Positions 14,847 through 22,037 of a stretch of DNA of 28,508 bases are shown here, piece by piece; the stretch's first letter is position 1; each line of letters opens with the position of its first letter. The stretch covers positions 1 through 28,508 of the forward strand of contig JBOHBN010000264.1 in assembly GCA_050698355.1 (NCBI GenBank). The letters run 5' to 3'. The notes below the pieces were generated by a model that did no database searches, was not told where the DNA came from, and was given only the letters and a program-made list of their open reading frames with translations. This DNA comes from JBOHBN01 sp050698355. Lineage in GTDB: Bacteria > Actinomycetota > Actinomycetes > Streptosporangiales > WHST01. The translations under genes and the position numbers were made by a program.

Positions 14847-15194
14847 GTGTGTTGCTTGTTCCCCTCGCGTACGGAGCGTTCGCGGACGCGAGCAGCGCAC
14901 CGTACGCCGGAAACCGAGCGGACGGCACTGGCTGCTCTGCGTTGCTCGCCGCGCCCCGCCACGGTCAAGCCCATCGCCGACGCATCCAGGCAGGAAGCGC
15001 CAGCAACCGGGTAGACATTACCGTCGGGCATGTCTTCGCGCAGCCCCGTACGCCATGTCGACATGTAGTTACTTTCCGTGATGACTGGTGATGACCACTT
15101 CTCGTCCGTTCTGACAAGAATTGCGGACGCATATGGTGGGGTTTGTACGGGATGAGGAGTGACCAGGTGGTACGGACAGTGACGAGGTGATCAC
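14847..15194. promoter_or_regulatory. 348-nt divergent regulatory region between bldN and the glutaredoxin-like gene
   Basis: No gene is visible. From the bldN side the region holds a long GC-rich leader (14847 to about 15010) with possible minus-strand -10 hexamers TAATGT (near 15020) and TAACTA (near 15068). Next come a 12-bp palindrome CATGTCGACATG (15054-15065), a BldD-type box (15069-15081) and an 8-bp direct repeat GTGATGAC at 15078 and 15088, one helical turn apart. For the plus strand, a TTGCGG at 15123 and GAGGTGA before GTG 15195 serve the glutaredoxin-like gene. The bldN leader seems long, which agrees with the complex control known for this gene. Confidence 0.6.
15069..15081. promoter_or_regulatory. 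Candidate BldD box upstream of bldN
   Basis: TTAC-N5-GTGA fits the TNAC-N5-GTNA dyad I recall for BldD, the c-di-GMP-dependent repressor of bldN in Streptomyces. A match with six fixed bases has a few-percent chance of arising within this 348-nt gap, so the call rests partly on context. Confidence 0.4.
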
Positions 15195-15446
15195 GTGACC
15201 GACGCGGGTGGCGTACGAGTGCAGTTGCTCGGCAAGCCGGGTTGCCACCTGTGCGATGACGCCCGCGCGGTGATCGCGGCGGTTTGTGCCGAGATGGGCG
15301 TCGAGTGGTCCGATCGCGACCTCACGCAGTTCCCGGACGAGCTGGCCCGCTGGTGGGACATGGTGCCGGTGACGCTCGTGGACGGTGCCGTGCACGACTA
15401 CTGGCGGGTGGAGCCCGACCGGCTGCGGGCCGCCCTGACCGGATGA
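15195..15446 (+). CDS. Glutaredoxin-like (DUF836) thiol-redox protein
   Basis: 83 residues from GTG 15195, with GAGGTGA upstream. It is a compact thioredoxin-fold protein: beta strand VQLLGKPG, active site CHLC (residues 16-19), a helix, then MVPVTLVDG with the cis-Pro (VP) that faces the active site in this fold. It probably reduces or exchanges disulfides in the cytoplasm; the partner is unknown. It lies in the conserved bldN-glutaredoxin-rex neighbourhood and next to genes for redox sensing (rex) and heme synthesis. It ends 14 nt from the convergent MFS gene. Confidence 0.87.
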   Translation: MTDAGGVRVQLLGKPGCHLCDDARAVIAAVCAEMGVEWSDRDLTQFPDELARWWDMVPVTLVDGAVHDYWRVEPDRLRAALTG

Positions 15447-15460
15447 GGTTCGAGGCCGCC

Positions 15461-16714
15461 TTAGTCGTCCCGGTCGCCCTCGTAGGACCGAGTTGCTTGC
15501 GCCCAGCCGAGCCACAGCAGGAACGCCACAATGGCACCCAGCGTGCCGGAGATGCTGATGGTCACCGCGGAGCTCATCGCGGTGGCGACGGCGCCGGCGA
15601 GGACGATCGCGGCGCCCTGCGCGAGCGACAGCAACGCCTGTGCCAGGCCGAGGGCCTGACCGCGGGACCGGTTCGAGACGATCGAGACGAACGCCTGGTT
15701 CGCCGCGATGCTGTAGCCGAGGGCGAGCCCGGAGACGAAGACGAGCACGCAGGCGACCCGGAAACTCGGGACGAACCAGAACGGGATCAGGCACAGCAGG
15801 CCGACGACCGACAGCGGTCCCATCACCCGCGTGCGCCGGATCGGGCGGACAAAGCGGCTGAGCATCAGCGAGCCCAGGGCCATGCCCAGCGGGCCGCTCG
15901 CGAGCAGAATCCCGGAGTGGAACGGGTCGAGGCTCAGCTGGTTCTGCACGTACGGGACGGCGAGCCCCTCGGGCACGACGTAGAAGCCGGCCAGCATGCC
16001 CATGCCGATGAGCGCGCGCAGCCGGGGGTCGCCGAACACCACCTTGGTGCCGGTCGTGATCACCCTGGCCATCCCTTGGCCGCGCCCGCGCGTGGCCGGC
16101 CGGTTCTTGATGCCGATGCGGAAGAGCAATGCCGACAGGGCGAACGTCAAGGCGTTGAGGAGCAGTGCCTCGTGGGCGCCGATCGTGCCGACGATGATGC
16201 CGCCGACCGCGAAGCCGATGACCTGCGTCAGCTGGCTCGTGGTCTGGGTCACCGCGGTGCCCATGACGAACAGGTCGCCGGGCAGGATGTCGGGGAGCAT
16301 GGCGGACCTGGCCGCGTCGAACGGCGGCTTGGCAAGGCCGGCGGCGAAGACCAGTACGAACAGCGTCCACAGCGGCAGGCCGGGTATGACCATGACGCCC
16401 ATCAGGACGGCGCGGACGAGGTCGGACACGATGATGACCTCGCGCCGCCGGTACCGGTCGCCGAGGGGTGCGAGCAGCGGCCCGGCGACCAGGTACGGCA
16501 CGTAGGTGGCGCCGTAGGTCGCGGCGGTCAGCAGCGGCGAGCCGGTCCGGTCGAAGACGAGGATGGACAGCGCGACCTTCGCCAGCTGGTCGCCGATGGC
16601 CGACTGCGCGACGGCGACCCACAGCAACTGGAACTCGCGGATGGCAAGCACGTCGCCGAACCTGGTCGTGCGGTCCCCAGGAGATCGCTCGAGAGGGGGC
16701 TCGGAGTCCGGCAT
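15461..16714 (-). CDS. MFS transporter
   Basis: 417 residues from ATG 16714, chosen because TAGTCT (16727-16722) lies exactly 7 nt upstream, predicting a leaderless mRNA; the 27-residue longer form begins with unlikely Ser/Arg/Gly-rich sequence. About 12 membrane spans alternate with short loops. The conserved loop between spans 2 and 3 reads GPLLAPLGDRYRRREVIIVSD, an MFS motif-A form (GxLxxxxDRxxRR). The second half begins after a cytoplasmic loop with KNRPATRGRGQG. It resembles the drug-efflux and MFS_3 group (enterobactin exporter-like), but the substrate is unknown. Convergent with the glutaredoxin-like gene; upstream is a 243-nt gap with no gene. Confidence 0.88.
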   Translation of the reverse strand: MPDSEPPLERSPGDRTTRFGDVLAIREFQLLWVAVAQSAIGDQLAKVALSILVFDRTGSPLLTAATYGATYVPYLVAGPLLAPLGDRYRRREVIIVSDLVRAVLMGVMVIPGLPLWTLFVLVFAAGLAKPPFDAARSAMLPDILPGDLFVMGTAVTQTTSQLTQVIGFAVGGIIVGTIGAHEALLLNALTFALSALLFRIGIKNRPATRGRGQGMARVITTGTKVVFGDPRLRALIGMGMLAGFYVVPEGLAVPYVQNQLSLDPFHSGILLASGPLGMALGSLMLSRFVRPIRRTRVMGPLSVVGLLCLIPFWFVPSFRVACVLVFVSGLALGYSIAANQAFVSIVSNRSRGQALGLAQALLSLAQGAAIVLAGAVATAMSSAVTISISGTLGAIVAFLLWLGWAQATRSYEGDRDD

Positions 16715-16721
16715 CGTGGCG

Positions 16722-16727
16722 AGACTA
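16722..16727 (-). promoter_or_regulatory. -10 element of a leaderless MFS transcript
   Basis: TAGTCT on the minus strand with exactly 7 nt to ATG 16714. No Shine-Dalgarno sequence and no clear -35 are present. Confidence 0.5.
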
Positions 16728-16928
16728 GTGCCATTTGCGGCGTGTTTGCCTCCTCTTCCACTACGCGAGGCCTGATGCGCAGAACGTCGGCCCATGGCAC
16801 GTACGGTAATCGTTTCGCTGCCTATTGCCCAGAGTGGACCGAAGCGGTTGCGATTCGCGTAGTTTCATGCCATTCGCGCGTGTGTACGCGAAGGGTTTCG
16901 TGGCGTTCGGTTCGCGCTTCGCGCTGGT

Positions 16929-16946
16929 CGTCTCGCGGTGGAGACG
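16929..16946 (-). terminator. Small hairpin after the membrane protein gene
   Basis: CGTCTC-N6-GAGACG, a perfect 6-bp stem beginning 12 nt after the stop of the minus-strand gene. There is no T-run, so it is a weak terminator candidate. Confidence 0.35.
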
Positions 16947-16957
16947 GTCGCACTCGG

Positions 16958-17212
16958 TCAGGTGCCGGGCACCAGGTAACCAAGCGCGAGCACGCCGAGC
17001 ACCCAGGAGCCCAACAGGAACAGCCAGGAACGGAACCCCGGCTTCCTCGCGGCCAGGACAGCGAGGATGACGATGGGCAGCAGCAACGCGATGATCATGC
17101 CGAGGCGGTCGTTCGCCTGGCCGTATGTGAACACACCCACGAAGACGGTGACGACCGCGGTCGCGGTGCCGAGCACTTTGGTGGGTGCGGTCACGACCTC
17201 CGGCAGCTTCAC
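16958..17212 (-). CDS. Small membrane protein, function unknown
   Basis: 84 residues from GTG 17212. Three hydrophobic segments are visible (around VLGTATAVVTVFVGVFTY, LGMIIALLLPIVILAVLAA and WLFLLGSWVLGVLALGYL), so almost the whole protein is in the membrane. I do not recognise the family. The start was chosen because TACCGT (17225-17220) lies exactly 7 nt upstream, predicting a leaderless mRNA; the purines AGGAAGG fill that gap but are too close to act as an SD. Longer forms would read through the divergent rex promoter and operator. It diverges from rex, with 157 nt between the starts. Confidence 0.6.
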   Translation of the reverse strand: MKLPEVVTAPTKVLGTATAVVTVFVGVFTYGQANDRLGMIIALLLPIVILAVLAARKPGFRSWLFLLGSWVLGVLALGYLVPGT

Positions 17213-17219
17213 CCTTCCT

Positions 17220-17225
17220 ACGGTA
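17220..17225 (-). promoter_or_regulatory. -10 element of a leaderless transcript
   Basis: TACCGT on the minus strand, with 7 nt to GTG 17212. No convincing -35. Confidence 0.4.
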
Positions 17226-17270
17226 CGCGGGCGGCCGGCTACAGACGAGTCCGGCGGCCGGTCCCCGCTG

Positions 17271-17302
17271 ACTTTGTGCGAGCGTTCACAAAGTCGTAAC
17301 CT
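17271..17302 (+). promoter_or_regulatory. Rex operator overlapping the rex promoter
   Basis: ACTTTGTG (17271-17278), 8 nt, CACAAAGT (17287-17294): perfect 8-bp half-sites containing the Rex core TTGTG...CACAA (18-bp site 17274-17291; recalled consensus TTGTGAACGCGTTCACAA). The promoter TTGTGC (17274-17279), 17-nt spacer, TAACCT (17297-17302) uses the left half-site as its -35. Bound Rex would therefore block polymerase, giving autoregulation relieved by a high NADH/NAD+ ratio, as known for S. coelicolor rex-hemACD. Confidence 0.85.
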
Positions 17303-17369
17303 GGGGCCCTGCCCTCCGTCCACTACGGTCCGGTCGTGCCCGGGCCCGCTGCACCGAGCCAGGAGTTCC

Positions 17370-18083
17370 GTGTCGTCCTCGAATCGTGCCGGTCAGCACG
17401 CAGCACGCGTGCGCGTCGACCGCGGCATCCCCGACGCGACGGTCGCTCGGCTCCCGCTGTACCTGCGTGCGCTGACCGCGTTGAGCGAGCGCGGTACGCC
17501 GACCGTGTCGTCTGAGGACCTCGCCACGGCGTCCGGCGTGAACTCCGCCAAGCTCCGCAAGGACCTTTCGCACCTGGGCTCGTACGGCACCCGCGGCGTG
17601 GGTTACGACGTGCAGTACCTCGTCTACCAGATCTCCCGTGAGCTCGGACTGACCCAGGATTCTGCCGTCGCGATCGTCGGGCTGGGCAACCTCGGTAGGG
17701 CGCTCGCGGACTACGGGGGCTTCGCCTCGCGCGGTTTCCGCATCGCCGCCCTGCTCGACGCCGATCGTACGAAGGTCGGCCAGGCCGTCGCCGGCCACGA
17801 GATCGGCGATGTCGACGACCTCGAGCTGATCGTGCAGCAGCACAACATCACGATCGGGGTCATCGCGACGACACCGCCCGCCGCGCAGCACGTCTGTGAC
17901 AGGCTGGTGGCTGCGGGGGTACGCAGCATCCTGAACTTCGCGCCCGTGATCCTGCAGGTGCCGGACGGGGTGCGGATCCGCAGGGTCGACCTCTCCATCG
18001 AGCTGCAGATCCTCGCGTTCCACGTCCAGCGCGCCGCCGGGCTCGACCCGGCCGGAGCCCTCGCCAAGGTGGAGGACGGATGA
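17370..18083 (+). CDS. rex: Redox-sensing transcriptional repressor Rex
   Basis: 237 residues from GTG 17370, with AGGAG 4 nt upstream. The N-terminal winged helix (about residues 18-80) has ARLPLYLRALTAL and SGVNSAKLRKDLSHLGSYGTRGVGYDV. The Rossmann NAD(H) domain has VAIVGLGNLGRALADYGGF (GxGxxG) and LLDAD. The C-terminal domain-swapped helix contains ELQILAFHVQ. Rex represses respiratory and heme genes when NADH/NAD+ is low and releases DNA when NADH rises. It is the first gene of the rex-hemA-hemC-hemD run and its own operator lies over the promoter. Its 3' end carries GGAGG for the 18-codon ORF that starts at 18080. Confidence 0.95.
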   Translation: MSSSNRAGQHAARVRVDRGIPDATVARLPLYLRALTALSERGTPTVSSEDLATASGVNSAKLRKDLSHLGSYGTRGVGYDVQYLVYQISRELGLTQDSAVAIVGLGNLGRALADYGGFASRGFRIAALLDADRTKVGQAVAGHEIGDVDDLELIVQQHNITIGVIATTPPAAQHVCDRLVAAGVRSILNFAPVILQVPDGVRIRRVDLSIELQILAFHVQRAAGLDPAGALAKVEDG

Positions 18084-18136
18084 TCGCCCTGCGTTCGGTT
18101 CCTAGCGCACTCGTTGGGTCGGTGATGCGCTCATGA
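18080..18136 (+). CDS. 18-codon bridging ORF between rex and hemA (candidate coupling peptide)
   Basis: ATG 18080 overlaps the rex stop (ATGA, 18080-18083). GGAGG lies 5 nt upstream, the best ribosome binding site in the operon. It encodes MIALRSVPSALVGSVMRS, and its TGA (18134-18136) overlaps the hemA ATG (18133-18135), again as ATGA. hemA itself has only a weak GGTG upstream. The arrangement predicts that ribosomes pass from rex through this ORF into hemA. No homologue is known to me; the peptide may have no function beyond coupling. Confidence 0.5.
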   Translation: MIALRSVPSALVGSVMRS

Positions 18137-19437
18137 CCGTCCTCGTCGTAGGGCTCAACCACCGCACCGCCGACCTCGACGTGCTCGAGCGGGCCGTCGT
18201 CACGGGAGAGGCGGAGGCCAAGCTGACCGCCGACGTGGCGCGCAGCGAGCACGTCACCGAGTCCGCGCTGCTCTCCACGTGCAACCGGGTGGAGCTGTAC
18301 GCCGACGTCACCAGGTTCCACGCGGCGGTCACCGACCTGACCGAGCTGCTGTCCCGACACACCGGCATCCCGCAGGACGAGCTGCTCGCGTGCCTGTACG
18401 TGCACTACCAGGACCGCGCCGTCCACCACCTGTTCACGGTGGCCTGCGGTCTCGACTCGGTGGCGATCGGGGAGCCGCAGATCGTCGGGCAGGTCCGGGG
18501 CGCGCTGCACGCGGCGGAGGAGCGCGGCACGCTCGGGCGCTCGCTCGGTGACCTGTTCCGCCGCGCGCTGCACACCGGCAAGCGGGCCAGGTCGGAGACC
18601 AGCATCGACCACACCGGCGCATCCATCGTGCACCTCGCACTGGACGCGGCCCGTACCCCGCTGGGTTCGCTCGCCGGCCGCCGCGTCCTCGTCATCGGGG
18701 CGGGAGCGATGGCGGCGCTGGCGTGCTCGACGCTCGCCAAGCAGGACGTCACCGACATCGTGATCGCGAACCGCACCGCCGAGCGGGCCGAGCGGCTGGC
18801 AGAGGCGTACGCGGGGCGCGCGGTGGACATGGCCGCCATCGACACCGAACTGCCCGCGGCGGACCTCGTCGTCGCCTGCACGGGTTCCGTCGGGCCCGTG
18901 CTCACCCGTACGGCCGTCGAGCGCGCCCTTCCCGGCCGCGGCGGCGGGCCACTGTGCCTGGTCGACCTCGCGCTGCCGCGCGACATCGAGCCCGCGGCCG
19001 GCGAGCTGGCGGATGCCACGCTGATCGGCCTTGAAGACCTCGGCGAGCACGACGGCGATCCGGCGGAGGTCGACGCGGCCCGCGCGATCGTACGAGACGA
19101 GGTCGCATCGTTCATCGAGGCGACCGAGCAGGCGCAGGTCGCACCGCTCGTCGCGGCCCTGCGCGGGTCGGCGCAGCGGGTCGTCGAGCGGGAGATGGAC
19201 CGGTTGCATGCACGGGTGCCTGACCTGGACGACCGGTCGTGCCAGGAGGTCGCCCGCACCGTGCACCGGATCGTGGAGAAGTTGCTGCACACGCCCACCG
19301 TTCGGGTGAAGCAACTCGCCACCGGCCCGGAGGGCGGCTCGTACGCCAGCGCCCTCTCCACGCTGTTCGACCTGGACCCGGCGACGCCGGAGGCGGTCGC
19401 GCGGGTCGACGATGACGACGGGGAGGCTACCCCGTGA
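18133..19437 (+). CDS. hemA: Glutamyl-tRNA reductase
   Basis: 434 residues. It reduces glutamyl-tRNA to glutamate-1-semialdehyde with NADPH, the first committed step of C5 tetrapyrrole synthesis. GLNHRTADL and the catalytic STCNRVELY (Cys50) form the catalytic domain, with GEPQIVGQVRGAL and ALHTGKRARSET following. The NADPH domain carries VLVIGAGAMAALACSTL, and the C-terminal dimerisation domain begins near ELADATLIGLEDL. Length matches the family. Cotranscribed with rex, and overlapping hemC by 4 nt. Heme and redox control is expected through Rex; no hemL is in the window. Confidence 0.96.
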   Translation: MTVLVVGLNHRTADLDVLERAVVTGEAEAKLTADVARSEHVTESALLSTCNRVELYADVTRFHAAVTDLTELLSRHTGIPQDELLACLYVHYQDRAVHHLFTVACGLDSVAIGEPQIVGQVRGALHAAEERGTLGRSLGDLFRRALHTGKRARSETSIDHTGASIVHLALDAARTPLGSLAGRRVLVIGAGAMAALACSTLAKQDVTDIVIANRTAERAERLAEAYAGRAVDMAAIDTELPAADLVVACTGSVGPVLTRTAVERALPGRGGGPLCLVDLALPRDIEPAAGELADATLIGLEDLGEHDGDPAEVDAARAIVRDEVASFIEATEQAQVAPLVAALRGSAQRVVEREMDRLHARVPDLDDRSCQEVARTVHRIVEKLLHTPTVRVKQLATGPEGGSYASALSTLFDLDPATPEAVARVDDDDGEATP

Positions 19438-20372
19438 GCGAAAGCGCGCTGCGGATCGGAACACGGCGCAGCAAGCTCGCCCGTGCCCAGACCCAGCTCG
19501 TCGCGGATGCCCTCGCGCGGGTGTCGGACCGGCCGGTGGAGTTCGTCGACGTCACGACCGAAGGTGACACGAGCCGCGCCTCGCTGACGCAGCTCGGCGG
19601 TGCCGGGGTCTTCGTCGGCGCCTTGCGCGAGCGGCTGCTCGCCGGTGACGTCGACCTCGCCGTGCATTCCCTAAAAGACCTGCCCACGGCGCGGCCGTCC
19701 GGCCTGGCCATCGCCGCCATGCCGGAACGCGACGACCCGCGAGACGCGCTCGTCGGCAGCGCCACGCTGGTGGAGCTGCCAGCGGGGGCGCGGGTCGGCA
19801 CCGGCTCGCCACGCCGCGCGGCGCAGCTGCGCGCCGCCCGCCCCGACCTCGATGTGGTCGACATCCGCGGGAACATCGACAGCAGGATCGCGCGGGTGAC
19901 CGGCGGCCCCGGGGCCGCGAGCGCCGACCGGTTGGACGCCGTCGTCCTCGCGTACGCGGGTCTGCGCCGGCTCGGCCGCGCGGAACTCGTCCGCGAGGTG
20001 TTCCCGCCCGCGACCGTGTTGCCGGCGCCCGGCCAGGGCGCGCTCGCCGTCGAGTGCCGCGCCGCCGACGCCGACGCGTTCGCGCTCGCCGCCGCCGTGG
20101 ACCACGCCGACACGCGCGCCGCCGCCAGCGCAGAACGCGCGTTGCTCGCCGCGCTCGAGGCGGGTTGCGCCGCGCCGGTGGGAGCGCTTGCACGCGTCGC
20201 CGCGACCGGGCACCTTGAACTCGACGGTGCCGTATTTGCGGTGGACGGCAAGGCTTCGATAGGAAGGTCAGCCAACGGTCCCCCAGGCGAGCCAGAACGG
20301 CTCGGCCGCGTGCTCGCGGAAGAGCTCCTCGCCTGCGGGGCAGAAGCCCTGATGGGAGAGCAGGTCTCGTGA
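19434..20372 (+). CDS. hemC: Hydroxymethylbilane synthase (porphobilinogen deaminase)
   Basis: 312 residues from GTG 19434, which overlaps the hemA stop (GTGA); GGGGAGG is 8 nt upstream. It joins four porphobilinogens into hydroxymethylbilane. Motifs: RIGTRRSKLARAQT, LLAGDVDLAVHSLKDLPTA (with the catalytic Asp and basic residues), RVGTGSPRRAAQL, VDIRGNIDSRI, LPAPGQGALAVECR, and LEAGCAAPVGA, whose Cys carries the dipyrromethane cofactor. The family length is normal. Its end overlaps hemD by 4 nt. Confidence 0.96.
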   Translation: MSESALRIGTRRSKLARAQTQLVADALARVSDRPVEFVDVTTEGDTSRASLTQLGGAGVFVGALRERLLAGDVDLAVHSLKDLPTARPSGLAIAAMPERDDPRDALVGSATLVELPAGARVGTGSPRRAAQLRAARPDLDVVDIRGNIDSRIARVTGGPGAASADRLDAVVLAYAGLRRLGRAELVREVFPPATVLPAPGQGALAVECRAADADAFALAAAVDHADTRAAASAERALLAALEAGCAAPVGALARVAATGHLELDGAVFAVDGKASIGRSANGPPGEPERLGRVLAEELLACGAEALMGEQVS

Positions 20373-21961
20373 GCTCGGCTCGCACCCGGAAGAAGAAGGT
20401 AAGAGGGCAGGTCTGGTTCGTCGGCGCCGGTCCGGGCGACCCGGCGCTGCTGACCATGCGCAGTGTCGCGGCGCTCGGCGAGGCCGAGGTCGCCGTCGTC
20501 GACCGCGACGTCGACACCGCGCTCGTACGTGACCGATGCCGCGACGACGTCGAGGTGCACGAGGTCGACGGCACTGAGCACGCCGCGAATGCCAAGCTGG
20601 TCGTGCGCGAGGCCAAGGCCGGCAAGGACGTCGTACGCCTCGTCGCCGGTGACCCCAACCTGTTCGGCCCCTTCGCGGACGAGGCGCTCGCGTGCGCCAA
20701 GGCCGGATTGGGGTACGAGGTCCTGCCCGGAGTGAGCGCCGCAGTCGCCGTACCCACGTACGCGGGCGTGCCGCTCACGACCGCCAAGTCCCGTGACGTA
20801 CGCGTGCTGTCGGCGCGGGACGCGGTCGACTGGAGCACGGCCGGGGCCGGCCAGGAGACCGTGGTCGTCCTGGACGCCGAGGACGAGATCGGCACCGTGG
20901 CCGACGCGCTCGTCGACGCCGGACGCGACGCGTCCACACCGGCATCGGTCACCTGGCGCGGTACGACGACCGAGCAGCACACCGTCGTGTCGACGCTCGG
21001 TCAGGTCGCCGCGGACACCAAGGACGCCGACTCCGGCGCGCCCGCCGTGCTCGTCGTGGGCGAGGTCGTGGCGAGCAGTGAGCGGCTGTCCTGGTTCGAG
21101 CGCAAGCCGCTGTTCGGCTGGCGCGTGCTCGTACCCCGCACGAGGGAGCAGGCCGCCCCGCTTGCCGAGCGGCTGACCAGGTACGGCGCGGTACCCGAAG
21201 AGGTGCCGACCATCTCGGTCGAGCGGCCGCGCACGCCGCAGCAGATGGAGCGTGCCGTCAAGGGCCTGGTCAACGGCAGCTACGAGTGGCTCGTGTTCAC
21301 CTCGGTCAACGCGGTCAAGGCCGTACGCGAGAAGTTCGACGAGTACGGGCTCGACGCGCGGGCGTTCTCCGGCGTGAAGATCGCCGCGATCGGCGAGCAG
21401 ACCGGCAAGGCGATCGAGGAGTTCGGCATCCGCCCGGACCTCGTGCCGTCCGAGCAGCAGAGCAGCGAAGGCCTGCTGGAGGAGTTCCCGCCGTACGACT
21501 CGGTGTTCGACCCGATCAACAAGGTGCTGCTCCCGCGTGCGGACATCGCGACCGAGACGCTCGTCGCCGGGCTCGCGAAGCTCGGCTGGGAGGCCGAGGA
21601 CGTGACCGCGTACCGCACGGTGCGTGCGGCGCCGCCGCCGGCGGAGACCCGCGAGGCGATCAAGACCGGTGGCTTCGACGCCGTGCTGTTCACCTCGTCC
21701 TCGACCGTACGCAACCTCGTCGGCATCGCGGGCAAGCCGCACGCGACGACCGTCGTCGGCGTGATCGGCCCGCAGACGGCCGAGACAGCAGACGAGTTCG
21801 GTCTGCGGGTCGACGTGACCGCGTCGACGCCGTCGGTGCTCGAGCTCGCCGACGAGCTTGCCGAGTTCGCGGCGCAGCGCAGGGACGACATGGCCGAGTC
21901 CGGCCAGCCGTTCCGCAAGCCCAGCGAGATGCGCCGCGGCGCCCGTCGCCGTTCCCGGTAG
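20369..21961 (+). CDS. hemD: Uroporphyrinogen-III synthase fused to an N-terminal methyltransferase-like domain
   Basis: 530 residues from GTG 20369, overlapping hemC by 4 nt. Residues ~14-245 resemble the tetrapyrrole (SUMT/CobA) methylase fold: VWFVGAGPGDPALLTMRSV, the LVAGDPNLFG block (usually GGDPFVFG) and PGVSAAVAVPTYAGVPLTTA. Residues ~255-510 are the HemD domain: WRVLVPRTREQAAPLAERL, YEWLVFTSVNAVKAV, IAAIGEQTGKAIEEFG, VLLPRADIATETL, VLFTSSSTVRNLV. HemD cyclises and inverts ring D of hydroxymethylbilane; the N-terminal domain is expected to methylate uroporphyrinogen III toward siroheme and cobalamin. This fusion is common in actinobacteria. The altered GDP motif makes methylase activity uncertain. 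Element copy D follows 9 nt after the stop. Confidence 0.93.
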   Translation: MSSARTRKKKVRGQVWFVGAGPGDPALLTMRSVAALGEAEVAVVDRDVDTALVRDRCRDDVEVHEVDGTEHAANAKLVVREAKAGKDVVRLVAGDPNLFGPFADEALACAKAGLGYEVLPGVSAAVAVPTYAGVPLTTAKSRDVRVLSARDAVDWSTAGAGQETVVVLDAEDEIGTVADALVDAGRDASTPASVTWRGTTTEQHTVVSTLGQVAADTKDADSGAPAVLVVGEVVASSERLSWFERKPLFGWRVLVPRTREQAAPLAERLTRYGAVPEEVPTISVERPRTPQQMERAVKGLVNGSYEWLVFTSVNAVKAVREKFDEYGLDARAFSGVKIAAIGEQTGKAIEEFGIRPDLVPSEQQSSEGLLEEFPPYDSVFDPINKVLLPRADIATETLVAGLAKLGWEAEDVTAYRTVRAAPPPAETREAIKTGGFDAVLFTSSSTVRNLVGIAGKPHATTVVGVIGPQTAETADEFGLRVDVTASTPSVLELADELAEFAAQRRDDMAESGQPFRKPSEMRRGARRRSR

Positions 21962-21970
21962 TTGCGGCAC

Positions 21971-22016
21971 GTTGTCAGTGTCTGATCGAGCTATAGGTCG
22001 ACCAGGCACTGACAAC
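21971..22016. repeat. 46-bp palindromic intergenic element, copy D
   Basis: 20 of 23 opposed positions pair, plus one G-T; outer arms are perfect. Read in reverse its first 29 bases match copy A at 28 positions. This is the only copy between codirectional genes (hemD and hemB), and it ends 9 nt before the hemB -10. Confidence 0.93.
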
Positions 22017-22025
22017 TGAGCCGGG

Positions 22026-22037
22026 TACGGTGGAACG
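22026..22037 (+). promoter_or_regulatory. -10 element of a leaderless hemB transcript
   Basis: TACGGT (22026-22031) is followed by 6 nt and then GTG 22038. There is no Shine-Dalgarno sequence. The -35 position falls inside palindromic element copy D. Confidence 0.5.

Noticed and set aside
16715..16957. Possible gene in the AT-richer gap between the MFS and small membrane protein genes
   Set aside because: Open frames are short and of unlikely composition; only short GC hairpins and the -10 near 16722 could be supported.
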